A stretch of 64,000 nucleotides of DNA from Trichostrongylus colubriformis. Lineage: Eukaryota > Nematoda > Chromadorea > Rhabditida > Trichostrongylidae. The stretch's first letter is position 1. Each line of letters opens with the position of its first letter. Positions 56,701 to 64,000 of the stretch are shown piece after piece. The translations under genes and the position numbers were made by a program. The notes below the pieces were generated by a model. It worked only from the letters and a program-made list of their open reading frames with translations, ran no database searches and was not told the DNA's origin. The stretch is taken from positions 4,143,725 to 4,207,724 of the forward strand of contig OZ022260.1 in NCBI GenBank assembly GCA_963978905.1, given 5' to 3'.

Positions 56701-57128
56701 ACATGACTGGTTGATTTTCCTAAAGTGAAATATAGTGTTTTAATTGATTGCCGGTTTGGCCCATTTTTGTCGGCTTGACTTACCTCTTCTCCAGCCTAAA
56801 TGTCACCCCATTCTAACAAACTCAGAAACTAAACATGTCATTTTATAGAGTAGGAAAACCTCTTTCAAATGATATATGACATGCTGCAGAAACTTGTGAA
56901 TTCATAGGAAAAATTTATGCTTGAAAAAAACGACATTACTTATGGAATGACCCAATATATATCGCCGCGTTTGCAAACTCGTTAATATGCTTTCACCGCT
57001 ATGAGTTCATTTCATTTCAGGCACAGGAGCGACAAGAAAAGTTGTTGGCCGAGAAGAAAAAGCGAGAGCAAAAAGAGCAGGAGCGTGAAAAGGAACGGGA
57101 GAAGGAAAAGGAAAAATCACGTCGTTAA
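47638..57128 (+). CDS. acin-1: Acinus homologue, ASAP-complex scaffold (15 exons)
   Basis: Acinus, with RNPS1 and SAP18, forms the nuclear ASAP complex, which joins the exon junction complex and regulates splicing. Exons I resolve: 47638-47772, 49271-49381, 49466-49571, 51542-51654, 51757-52232, 52328-52432, 52661-52725, 52990-53132, 53833-53954, 54024-54165, 54441-54548, 54789-54932, 55000-55167, 55274-55591, 57021-57128. All junctions are GT/AG with compatible phases, total 2364 nt, 787 residues. Domain order matches metazoan acinus: SAP (about 11-45), conserved AAYLARQAEALEAQRKEA helix (exon 3), Ser-Pro/Lys linker (156-314), acidic stretch (exon 8), RRM (about 462-535), Arg/Glu/Asp-rich tail and RNPS1/SAP18-binding motif (730-752). 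The start lies 17 nt after a TTTCAG acceptor, suggesting trans-splicing. Exon 2's acceptor is the least certain: an alternative TAG lies 29 nt upstream. It is shorter than vertebrate acinus-L. Confidence 0.9.
48700..48800. mobile_element. Partial TWA-type MITE in acin-1 intron 1
   Basis: Contains GCGATTTTGCAG, GTTCCCATGCGAGTTCGGAG and GCATTGCGACC blocks related to the element at 52510-52629. The matching right end is missing. Confidence 0.35.
50451..51380 (-). pseudogene. Exon-like blocks of an unrecognised protein, antisense in acin-1 intron 3
   Basis: Two minus-strand blocks read like conserved protein. Block A (51380-51048, 111 codons, acceptor CTGTTTAG, donor GCG|GTAAGT) includes ATCQELRSTTVKSIRSIRI, ISSAYRPIEPAALAAHTPN and VVFVVSNVRNLSGDFGRK. 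Alternatively its 51140-51071 segment is a 70-nt intron (donor GTATGG, acceptor CTTCGCAG). Block B (50597-50451, 49 codons including TAG) includes TEEEQQRITDCIAHNASNPI and RRPIAYLCGCHLISSMERAW. A and B are both phase 0 and can be joined. No initiator ATG is seen in A, and no 5' exon lies before the neighbouring acin-1 exon. This could be a nested gene with missing 5' exons or a transposed gene fragment. I do not recognise the family. Confidence 0.35.
51757..52232 (+). CDS. acin-1: acin-1 exon 5: Ser-Pro-Lys repeat linker
   Basis: Residues 156-314. A low-complexity domain built of degenerate 13-14-residue units of the type AASPxPPPKEK, about six units, then shorter SSSPPAKKR-like units. It looks like an SR-type, probably phosphorylated, disordered region. 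The antisense strand is open over this stretch only because of the base composition. The exon ends in phase 2 at AG|GTCGGT. Confidence 0.85.
52510..52629. mobile_element. TAA-flanked foldback MITE in acin-1 intron 6
   Basis: 120 bp between TAA sites (52507-52509, 52630-52632). Ends GGCCGCCGTCAGACTTTGCG and inverse with one mismatch. Interior TTGTGCAATGCCGCAACTTC recurs in relatives at 45805, 53330, 60130. It occupies much of a 228-nt intron, ending 31 nt before the acceptor. Confidence 0.72.
53288..53500. mobile_element. Fragments of the same TWA MITE family in acin-1 intron 8
   Basis: CAGACTTTGCGATTTTG at 53290 and GGCCGCCGTCTTTGCGATTT at 53427, with GCATTGCATAATCTCAAAGT between. This looks like two broken copies. 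Confidence 0.5.
54024..54548 (+). CDS. acin-1: acin-1 exons 10-11: RRM domain
   Basis: Exons 54024-54165 and 54441-54548 encode the acinus RRM. The RNP2-like strand is DIIHIRGLTRPFT. The conserved acinus block is IVDFWIDSVKSHCIVQ, where vertebrate acinus has EAFWIDKIKSHCFV. SIDEAREVRIAMHNTQWP then matches the human EEAVATRTALHGVKWP segment. This is the most diagnostic part of the gene. The intron between them is 275 nt and carries no recognised element. Confidence 0.92.
55274..55591 (+). CDS. acin-1: acin-1 exon 14: Arg/Asp-rich tract and RNPS1/SAP18-binding motif
   Basis: Residues 647-752. An alternating Asp-Arg/Arg-Glu tract (DRDRERDRNRGRDRDRDHDR) leads to ADELFMKTKTLPAIYFLPL followed by TDEE. 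This corresponds to the human motif LDDLFRKTKAAPCIYWLPL, through which acinus assembles RNPS1 and SAP18. The donor follows GAG GAG at 55592. A 1429-nt intron containing a foldback transposon separates it from the last coding exon. Confidence 0.9.
55970..56955. mobile_element. 986-bp TA-flanked foldback element in acin-1 intron 14
   Basis: TA at 55968-55969 and 56956-56957. Ends TTGGGTCATTCCATAAGTAG / inverse TTGGGTCATTCCATAAGTAA, a mariner-type end. The arms (about 55970-56290 and 56640-56955) are long inverse copies: the GACCTCTTCTACAATTTCC block near 56245 is mirrored near 56680. The about 350-nt centre carries a minus-strand frame (56237-56512) without recognised motif. Confidence 0.75.
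57021..57128 (+). CDS. acin-1: acin-1 terminal coding exon
   Basis: Follows a TTTCATTTCAG acceptor. It encodes 35 residues of almost pure Lys/Glu/Arg/Gln helix, with AQERQEKLLAEKKKREQKE at the start and a SRR-stop end. The charged C-terminal helix after the RNPS1/SAP18 motif is normal for acinus. The TAA is at 57126-57128. Confidence 0.88.
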   Translation, partial: AQERQEKLLAEKKKREQKEQEREKEREKEKEKSRR

Positions 57129-57722
57129 ATGGACTTTCTGGGTACCGCTACGAGATGGATATTCTGTCGTCGTCGTCGTGTAATCGCCGATGCTTCCGAG
57201 TATCTTAGTTTGGGTGTAACCATTTCTTTTTTCGTTCCGTGTACTATTCCATCCCAGAGAGCAGTCGCCGTCGAATTTTTCTTTTGGCATCTCCATTTAT
57301 TTTCATTTCGTAATTTTATCTCCTTAACTGTACGTGTTGTTTTCAACAGTGTCCGTTCATCGATAGTCGTGTGGTCGCGGTATAAGCGATTATGGCAGCG
57401 TATGGAATGGAGTAATGATGGACAAAAGGGAGAGCGGATGATTATCAAATGCAGCTTAATCGATTTGATTTGTGAATGATCCCTTGAGATCTCATCATCG
57501 TCGCCGCCGCCGTCGTCGTCGTCTCCTCGTATTGACGATATTTGTTCGAAGAGTTGATCATCATCGTCCATCTGCTCCGCCAAGCCGCCGCCGATCATTC
57601 CACGAACATCGTCTCCCGAAGTGATAATCATCGCCGTCCGTCGTGTACGTCTGCAGTTAAGATCTATCAAAGAAGCACACCAACATCTGCTCGTTCCTGT
57701 TCACGTTCTGAGTAACAATAAA
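57129..57722 (+). promoter_or_regulatory. acin-1: acin-1 3' UTR and poly(A) signal
   Basis: No further coding signal follows the stop. The stretch holds CGT/CGC trinucleotide runs (57168-57180, 57495-57522) and an AATAAA hexamer at 57717-57722, the first good polyadenylation signal after the stop. This gives a 3' UTR of about 0.6 kb, long for a nematode. Confidence 0.55.
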
Positions 57723-57932
57723 TATCGTTCATATTGGTTTATGTTTTTAGCAACGTTGATAGCGTTGATATTTTCGGTTAACGACCATAAACTGTCTATT
57801 ACGGGCACACAGTTTGATGGTAGATTGAGCAGAAAATGATGCGTTGAGTCTAGGAAAAGCTGCTTGAATGAACCGATCATGTGCTCTTGAATCATGTGCT
57901 CTTGGTTCTATGTAGCGCTCAAGTTTTTTATA

Positions 57933-58255
57933 CAGGGGGGGGGGGTGCCAGAAAGAAAACAGTGACTTTGCTCGCAGCTCACATGCGCCAAGTGTACAAA
58001 CGGGATGTAAAGAAAGAGATGAAAGTGTTGGGGCAAAATATTCCTCAAAGGTTCTTCTGAAAGCAGGGACATGCTGTGGCTCACTACTCTCACCGTCATA
58101 CAAATATGGAGCCTTCAGACGGCACAGTCGGGCTATAGAGCAGCATGGCATTATGGTCGGCCGAGCAGCAGAGCCACCTACCGTGGGCACCTTTCTTGGG
58201 ATGGTGGCCCCTGAATTTATGGAAGTCACAAAGCCTTTGCTGTTCGGATAACGCT
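57933..58255. mobile_element. Solo left part of the CAGGGGGTGCC family
   Basis: Begins after TA (57931-57932) with a G run and TGCCAGAAAGAAAACAGTGA. It follows 36969-37300 (GTGTTGGGGCAAAATATTCC, ATATGGAGCCTTCA, GGCACAGTCGGGCT, TGGAAGTCACA) and stops near 58255. No right end. Confidence 0.6.
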
Positions 58256-58304
58256 GCTTCATAACTTTGCGACGAATTGGTGCTGCTTGGCGGGCGAGGT
58301 GCAG

Positions 58305-58415
58305 TTAATTTCGGAGCGCCTGATGGGGCGTGGCCTGAGTGGCGAGAGTGAGTGTGGCGGAGTGAGAGAGTTTAGTACACTCTCACCCAATCCAGTAGGC
58401 CATGCGTGGACTGTA
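58305..58415. mobile_element. Partial copy of the 18552 MITE family
   Basis: GGAGCGCCTGATGGGGCGTG then GCCTGAGTGGCGAGAGTGAG, GGCGGAGTGAGAG and the inverse GTAGGCCATGCGTGGAC correspond to the 18552-18690 element; ends are lost. A G run follows at 58421-58437. Confidence 0.45.
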
Positions 58416-58518
58416 TGTGAGGGGGAGGGGGGGGGGGTGAGCAATGATGTGAGAGTTTTATCCAGTCGTTTCAAAGGCATGTACAACCGAATTATCCCTG
58501 AAGAGAATGTGAATAGTA

Positions 58519-59192
58519 TTAGGTTGACAACTAAGTAATTGCGGATTTTTAAATACTGCTTTTTCCCTCAAAACTGCTTTCCACAAAATTTTTTCTGTAC
58601 ATATATATGTAGTACAAGTACACACGCATCTATAGGTATTGTTGTCTCCCATCTCTCGGATAACCCTTTTCGGCAAAATAAAAATATCAAAAGTCACCTC
58701 ATTTTCAATTCCAATTTTTTTTCTTCGAATGGCGTTAGACAGGGAAAGGGAAAGGTGATAATCCGATGGAGAAAGATCAGAACTATAAGGCAGCAATTTT
58801 TATCCAAGCTCGAGAATTTTTTTAAAAAAAATTTAATTTTTTCACCACTATTGAAAAGATGACTCGCCAAAAAATTCTCGAGCTTGGATAAAAATTGCTG
58901 TCCCATCCACCTTATAACCCTGATCTTGCTTCATCGGATTATCACCTTTTCTTTTCCCTGTCTAACGCCTTTCAAAGAAAAATCTTTTTATAATTTTTGT
59001 ATTGGAAATGAGGTTGACCGTTGATATGTTTATTTTGCCCAAAAGGGTTATCCGGGAGATGGAAGACAATAATACCTATAGATGCGTGTGGAATCATACA
59101 TACATGTGTATGTACAGAAGAGATTGCTGAAAAGCAGTTTGGAGGGAAAAAACAGTATTTAAAAATCCGCAATTACTTAGTTGCCAACCTAA
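58519..59192. mobile_element. Palindromic mariner: two inverted copies of the transposase 3' end
   Basis: 674 bp between TA sites (58517-58518, 59193-59194). Ends TTAGGTTGACAACTAAGTAA / TTAGGTTGGCAACTAAGTAA. The right half on the plus strand encodes SHPPYNPDLASSDYHLFFSL (from about 58903), the last catalytic block of mariner transposase. The left half on the minus strand encodes the same block, LPYSSDLSPSDYHLSLSL (near 58790). The two halves meet at a centre near 58840 with TTGGATAAAAATTGCTG mirrored. No N-terminal or first-Asp region remains. Confidence 0.8.
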
Positions 59193-59194
59193 TA

Positions 59195-60077
59195 GTTCAG
59201 TATATGTTATTTATTTTTTTAATTAATCGGCTGTAAGAAACAGGAACCAGAATTTTTTGACCAGTAGTACGAAGATTCATGAAAAAACGGTTTATTTCTG
59301 TTGAAATTTGGTTAACGTCGATTGTACTGGGGCATTTTTGCACTGTTCAGTTTCGAATTAGAAGTAGGAGCCGTGGAAGTGTGAAGCACTTTTGTGATTT
59401 CGAGTATCTTCACTGAAGAAACCTCTGGAGAAAGTTCTCGAAGGGTTTGGGCAATGTACTGACCTGAAAGAGTAGTTTAAAATTATTTAAACCTAAAAAT
59501 CTGTACGTTGCAGTAATGGATCGATCCTTAAATGGTGTTGACATTTCTTTTTGTATTAATGCATTTCGACTGTGTTAAGTAAGTAAAGCGATCCATAATG
59601 CTGGACTGTCCCCCACCCCCCCCCCCCCCCCTCCCGCGATAACACTTATGAGAATCAAACGGTCCCAGAAAGCTGGTAGGATTTGCTCCGAGGTGAGGAC
59701 TTTTAGGTTAGGGTGTCGCACCGCGCCGGTAACGCGATACGTGAGAATAGGGGCGTCCCATGTAGTTAGGTCCTAAGGCAATTGCCAGTGAAATTAGGCG
59801 CAATACACGGTATCGTTTTGAGACTCAATTACTTTGGAACCGCTCATGTTATTTTTTGTCGTAATGCCACACGCTCTTGATTTGAGCGGTGATTACCAAT
59901 GGTAGCCGTGGCATGAATCAATCAGTCTTACCAAGGATGTCGAAGCGATCTGGGGTGTTCTCCAATCGTTCTGCGTTTACAGGACCGTTGTTACGTTTGA
60001 CATCACGTTCTGCAAATAGGAGGAAAAATATTATGTATCACTTGCATCATCTACCTAAGCTGCTGTCCTGATTATTT
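59195..60077. other. Intergenic stretch with a poly-C tract
   Basis: A C-run of 25 nt with one or two interruptions at 59611-59634. No gene or element recognised in the rest. Confidence 0.45.
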
Positions 60078-60157
60078 GGGCCGCCCTCGGACTTCGTGAT
60101 TTTGCGGTGGCACGACTCCGCACGCGAAGTTGTGGCAATGCACAATCTCAAGGTCGC

Positions 60158-60883
60158 GTGTGTGTGCAGATACAGTAGCGGTCAAAAATATATGCGGTTT
60201 GGGATTTTGACCATAACTTTGTTCGGTGTTTGCATATCTCGCTCAATTTTTTTGTGTTTTGAAGGCAACTCTTACTCAATGAAATAAAGTATCTCAGCCG
60301 AGTAGGATGCAGTGTGAAGATTGAAAAAATTATTTAACTGAAACTACTGAAAATGGTCAACTCCGTGCTTCAGTGCTCTTAGGATTTGAAATAGCGTGCA
60401 ACAAAGTCCCAGCCTCATTCCGTAATATTTTCTGCCCACCTGCTTTTTTCGATGAGTTATAAGCTTTTTATGGCCAATTGAATTTTTGGAAAGGTTTGGC
60501 TATTTTTAGAGTTTTTAGTTAAATAAATTTTCCAATCTCAACACTACACCCTACATTGCTTCACTGAGTACCAGCTGCCTTCAAATAGCAAAAAAAAAAT
60601 TAAATAAGAAATGTAAACTTCGACCAAAGTTATGGTTAGAATCCAAAACCGCATATATTTTTGACCGCTACTGTATGACGAGAAATCGCTTCGCGGCTCC
60701 ATCAGCACGAATTGCCGAATCGATTGCCTTTGGGAGCCCGGCAGAGCGTGGCTGCGTCACCTCTGCGCTTCCACTCATGCCATGCTGCCTCGCTTGAAGG
60801 CTACCATGCCCTGCCACTGGCACTCACACCCGCCCCTCGCCGCAGGCGGCCACGCAATTTTCCGTCATATCTGCACATACCCC
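60158..60883. mobile_element. hAT-like MITE (copy 2), split by an insertion
   Basis: Flanked by AAGGTCGC at 60150-60157 and 60884-60891, an exact 8-bp duplication. Interior matches 21913-22149 (GTGGCTGCGTCACCTCTGCG, GCCTCGCTTGAAGGCT, CCGTCATATCTGCACA). Without the inner insert it is about 225 bp. Confidence 0.72.
60173..60673. mobile_element. 501-bp Tc1-type MITE inside copy 2
   Basis: TA at 60171-60172 and 60674-60675. Ends CAGTAGCGGTCAAAAATATA and exact inverse, extending over 30 bp, with CATAACTTTG further in also mirrored. No transposase frame. The CAGT... terminus is typical of Tc1-like elements. Confidence 0.8.
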
Positions 60884-60962
60884 AAGGTCGCAGTATCGCG
60901 TGCCAAAGTGCGACGCCACAAAATCGCAAAAAGCGACGTGTGACGACTACTTTAACTGTTCA

Positions 60963-63041
60963 CTAACCCGTACGGATTTGTTCCTTTTTAGATGCGAGAC
61001 TTCGTCGAAGAGAACTTTGTCGACGTCCATAAGCCATATTGGACGGAGATGCTACAGAAACACTACTGGTATCTGTGAATCCATCTTCAGTGGTCACACT
61101 TCCTTCCTTATCGAACTGCTCTCCTTTGACTTCTAGTGCAGCGGCTTCGTCATCTGGTCCTGTGACGGAATTTTCTGCTCTGAAAAAATAAAAGTAGGAT
61201 CTTTCTTGTGCATCCTTTTCTTTTTCTCGAGACAAGGAAGGCGTTGAAGCTAGCTAACCCACCCGGTGCTCGTACTTGTCATAAGAAACTGTAGTTCATC
61301 ATCGTAAACCCAGGCTTTCGCAGCTCCAGGAGGATAGTGCTTCAGTCGCTTTGAAAATGTGTCCTTTAAACGTTTCCACGTTGTTTTTGCAGCATGCATA
61401 TCTAAACAATGGCCGTCTTTGTTATGTTGAACAGCGGACCGCTGATGAACCCAAACTCGTGCTCCAAGATGTCAGAGAGGTTCGTCATTATTTTTAAGAT
61501 TTTTTATTTACAATTTCCTAAACTGACTGACGTTAATTATAGTATCTTTTTTTACTTTTTTTACTTGTGAGTCAATGATTTCCGTCTATGCCTTCATTGT
61601 CGGAGGCACATTCGTAAAACTCGATCAGAAGCGTGTAGCGCAGTGGCTGGTTAGTCTCACCGCCATGTCTTAGCAAAAGTGTGATTTTTAAAGTGAAATA
61701 CTTGTGAAATTCTGTATAGTAGCTATTGAGTGAGAGCGGAGGCGGTGTAATGACAGGTGGCGCGCACATCTCCTCTCACGGGGCGGGGATCAAGTCTCGC
61801 ATCAATGCTCGCCCAGGTCACCCAAGCCCTTCATCCTTCCGGGGTCGGTAGATTGGTACCGGACTCGTAAAGCACTGACGTGTACATCGGATGACCCTCG
61901 CAAGTCATTGTGTAGGCCAAGTCGCATTTACCTTCCACCACGATCCCGAAAGGAATTGCAATATGCGGCGCATCCCGAAGAAGGGGTTAATTGACGCCCA
62001 AAATATTATTTAACTAACATAGCTACGAGTTGGCTACATCAAAGCTATATCTGGCCAAATTGAGAAATTCATCGAAGGAGTGATGAGTTTAGGGATATAG
62101 CATGCTTTTGACAAATAGTCCTTCCTCTCACTCCCTTCCAGCTTCCTGTCAGTGGGTAGTTTTTGTAAGATTGTTTTTCAGTTCTCACTCAGAGATGTAT
62201 CTAGGATTCAAAAGACCTAATTGAAATTTTAAGTTCAAGGAAATCTGTAGATTAGATCAGAAAACAGCGCCATGTCGATGTGGGTTTAGGGGTACCCTTC
62301 ATACTTCAGCTCCTTGCAGTACTGGATGTAGGTAAAATCGCCTCCTCAATCATCTCCTCGTTCTCCCCTTCCCCTGCCCTCGGTGCCCAGTAGGGTCGCT
62401 TTGATCGTGATCCTCGCATAAGTAAAAATTCATGAGTTTTGGTTAAATTTTGTGTAAAGGTTAATCGAGTTTAATAAATTTATCGTAATTCTGGCCTGAA
62501 ACATAGAGAGGGAAAAGGGGCATTTACCTTAGAGATTCTTCTCTTGCTGGGTCTCATAAAATCCACCCCGTGCTCGTTCATCCTCGCATAGTCCTTAGCC
62601 CACCACAATTACTGACTTTTTGATTGTTGCACATAGCTTCAGATAGAGGGTCTTAAACGCATCCCCTGCTAGCATGGGGCCCCCACTTTCAATCAAAATA
62701 CTGTAGAGACATGTGGCGCAAGTGGCTCGCGTTTCCCGCTTCTGATGAACATGCCATTAACGTTATAAAAGAATCGCAACTGGTTCAGAAATATACTGCA
62801 TGGAGTAGCTTAACCGAAGTGCGTGCGCGATTGGAATTTTAATAGAAAAAATAAAAAATAAAAATCGAATCTGATAGATGTACTCACCTGTGTCGAAACC
62901 CTCCGCTTGTAGTTCGGCTACAATCTGATCCCAAGCGGTTAAGCGTACATCCTGTTTTTTATAGTCTTCTGACGTAAAATTCCAAATCTCAGGATGACGC
63001 TCAACCCTGGCAATCACGGCCAGCTTGAATTTTCGATCCAT
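60963..63041 (-). CDS. MADF-domain protein, three exons, 169 residues
   Basis: Exons in minus-strand order are 63041-62888, 61401-61263 and 61179-60963. Phases (1, then 2) and GT/AG borders all fit. Residues 1-96 form one MADF domain, a Myb-related DNA-binding fold: FKLAVIARVERHPEIWN at the start, AWDQIVAELQ in the middle, TTWKRLKDTFSKRLKHYPPG and the aromatic end WVYDDELQFL. The 73-residue tail is acidic, then Ser-rich, ending in a basic SSLRRSLASKKEQ segment; no BESS motif is seen. Such proteins are usually transcription factors or cofactors. The ATG at 63041 fits the family. The frame stays open upstream to 63230 with a hydrophobic segment, but an AATTCAG just before the ATG suggests trans-splicing there. 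Intron 1 is 1.49 kb with a SINE-like insert; intron 2 is 83 nt. The gene is convergent with acin-1. Confidence 0.82.
61639..61995 (+). mobile_element. tRNA-derived SINE-like element in the MADF intron 1
   Basis: GCGTGTAGCGCAGTGGCTGG fits an RNA polymerase III A box. About 145 nt downstream GGATCAAGTCTCGC resembles a B box, then a CCCAGGTCACCCAAGCCCTT / CATCCTTCCGGGGTCGGTAG tail segment. The box spacing is longer than usual, suggesting an internal insertion. Family assignment is inferred. Confidence 0.4.
61996..62887 (-). other. Remainder of MADF intron 1
   Basis: No exon, nested gene or repeat was recognised between the SINE-like block and exon 1. Confidence 0.45.
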
Positions 63042-63480
63042 TCTGAATTCGGAATTATAGTTAAAGATCCTGCAGGAGGGTAGATGTATTCCAACATGTT
63101 GTATAGTTTTTGAGATGGATCTACACGTTGAGAAAACGGCAAAACACACAAGCACAATGAGAGCATCAATTTGGGACATAAGACATGGTGCGACAAGAAT
63201 GAGCTGGCCGCTGACCCGTGGACCGGGCACGCAGCTGGCCTGGTCCGTACAGACGCCCAGGTTAACCGGCTAGCGGACGGAAGAGCGCATAGCCGCCGAG
63301 CGTGCCAACTAGTCGGCTGCGTGACGGGGCTTGAATCGATCACGACGACGGTGCCGACGAACCGGTCGGCTGCGCCAGCCGCCGCGCTCAAAGCGACGCA
63401 GGCTGCTGAGCGTCGCAAAAACTGAGACTCGAACGAAGCAGGCTTGACGAGTCGTTTGGCGTGCTTCCGTGGGGCTTCTC
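63042..63480 (-). promoter_or_regulatory. CpG-rich region upstream of the MADF gene
   Basis: The 63170-63430 part is clearly richer in G+C and CpG than its surroundings and gives shadow open frames on both strands. It lies directly 5' of the MADF start codon. I infer promoter/5' sequence; no TATA box or named site was identified. Confidence 0.3.
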
Positions 63481-64000
63481 CGCGCCTGCGCCTCCTCTTT
63501 AGATGTGGGGAGGGGTGTTCTCGCTTCAGTCACATTTGGACAGTCAAAGCTTATGGTACTATAGAACGAAGTCTTGAACCCACAGCGATCGGGCTGGAAA
63601 CTGATGGTGCGTCCCACTAAGGAGGTTCTCTCTTCACTAGAATCGCACGTTTTTCTTGTTCGTTTGAGAACGTTGAGCTGGAACTGCACCCGGTTTTCGA
63701 TGAGAATACATACGGGAGTTTCGATGGTTCCTTGTTGGAGAGGGGCGGGACTGGTAAGAGAGCCTCAAAGGGCACTTTTTTCTCTTTACTACCACTACTG
63801 AAGCACTCTTAGTTCATGAAACATTGGTTGGATGGCTTCGTGGTTTCCTATAGTCTGCCAAACTAGCTGGTTCGGATTCCTAAGACGCAATTGTCGCCAT
63901 TACCATAAGGTTCCACTTATGTGCAAAAAACATAGTGCATCTTAGCGACGCTGTCCGTGCTGTGGAACGTCAGGGATTTTTCCATATTGGTGCGACGGTT
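63481..64000. other. Right edge of the window, nothing recognised
   Basis: Short frames only; no splice-supported exon or transposon end noted. Confidence 0.4.

Larger units (their letters stand above)
60078..60945. mobile_element. Nested insertion block next to the MADF stop codon
   Basis: The outer layer is a TWA-type MITE (GGCCGCCCTCGGACTTCGTG at the left, ACGCCACAAAATCGCAAAAA at the right). The middle layer is the hAT-like element 60158-60883. The inner layer is the Tc1-type element 60173-60673. It ends about 18 nt from the MADF TAG, so it forms that gene's 3' flank. Confidence 0.6.

Noticed and set aside
57125..57670. 181-codon minus ORF
   Set aside because: Antisense to the acin-1 3' UTR with Asp-rich text from GTC/GAT trinucleotide runs.
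63014..63418. 134-codon minus ORF upstream of the MADF start, and the 155-codon frame extending the MADF ORF to 63230
   Set aside because: CpG-rich sequence opens several frames; family alignment favours the ATG at 63041 with an AATTCAG just before it.
1..64000. CRISPR array, prophage, operon or bacterial contamination
   Set aside because: No regularly spaced repeats, no bacterial-style gene packing; all convincing genes have introns.

Overview
The window looks like a nuclear scaffold segment of a parasitic clade V nematode, probably a hookworm-type strongylid. This rests on introns ending in TTTTCAG-like acceptors, a spliced-leader-type acceptor just upstream of a start codon, many Tc1/mariner relics, foldback elements and a nematode-style acinus gene. 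The species assignment is inference. No bacterial, viral, CRISPR, rRNA or clear tRNA features were seen.

The best gene is acinus (acin-1), plus strand, 47638-57128. I resolved it into 15 exons with compatible phases, giving 787 residues: SAP domain, Ser-Pro-rich linker, RRM, basic Arg/Glu-rich region and the C-terminal motif that binds RNPS1/SAP18. It is the scaffold of the ASAP splicing/exon-junction complex. Convergent to it, on the minus strand, is a three-exon MADF-domain gene (60963-63041, 169 residues). On the minus strand at 12956-15632 are two consecutive exons of an HMBOX1-type homeobox gene, ending inside the HNF1-type POU-like domain; its homeodomain exons were not found in the window. 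A compact one-exon gene for a small secreted Cys-containing peptide sits at 4334-4612 behind a TATA box. Exon-like minus-strand blocks lie in acinus intron 3 (50451-51380) and at 26933-27279; their families were not recognised.

Most of the rest is mobile DNA. It includes deletion derivatives or relics of mariner (1-57, 16942-17812, 33085-33325, 36160-36935, 40645-41489, 58519-59192), a Tc1-like transposase relic (30296-31156), a LINE 3' end (19895-20617) and a second TA-flanked family (36969-37711, 57933-58255). Short non-autonomous elements fall into classes by target duplication: TTAA, TWA, 8-bp (hAT-like), 9-bp (Mutator-like) and TA.

The most distinctive architecture is head-to-tail trains of unrelated palindromic elements sharing single TTAA junctions (43013-44071, 25611-26552, about 6549-7792). 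Others are a mariner turned into a palindrome, a three-level nested insertion beside the MADF stop codon, and two loci with paired perfect hairpins.
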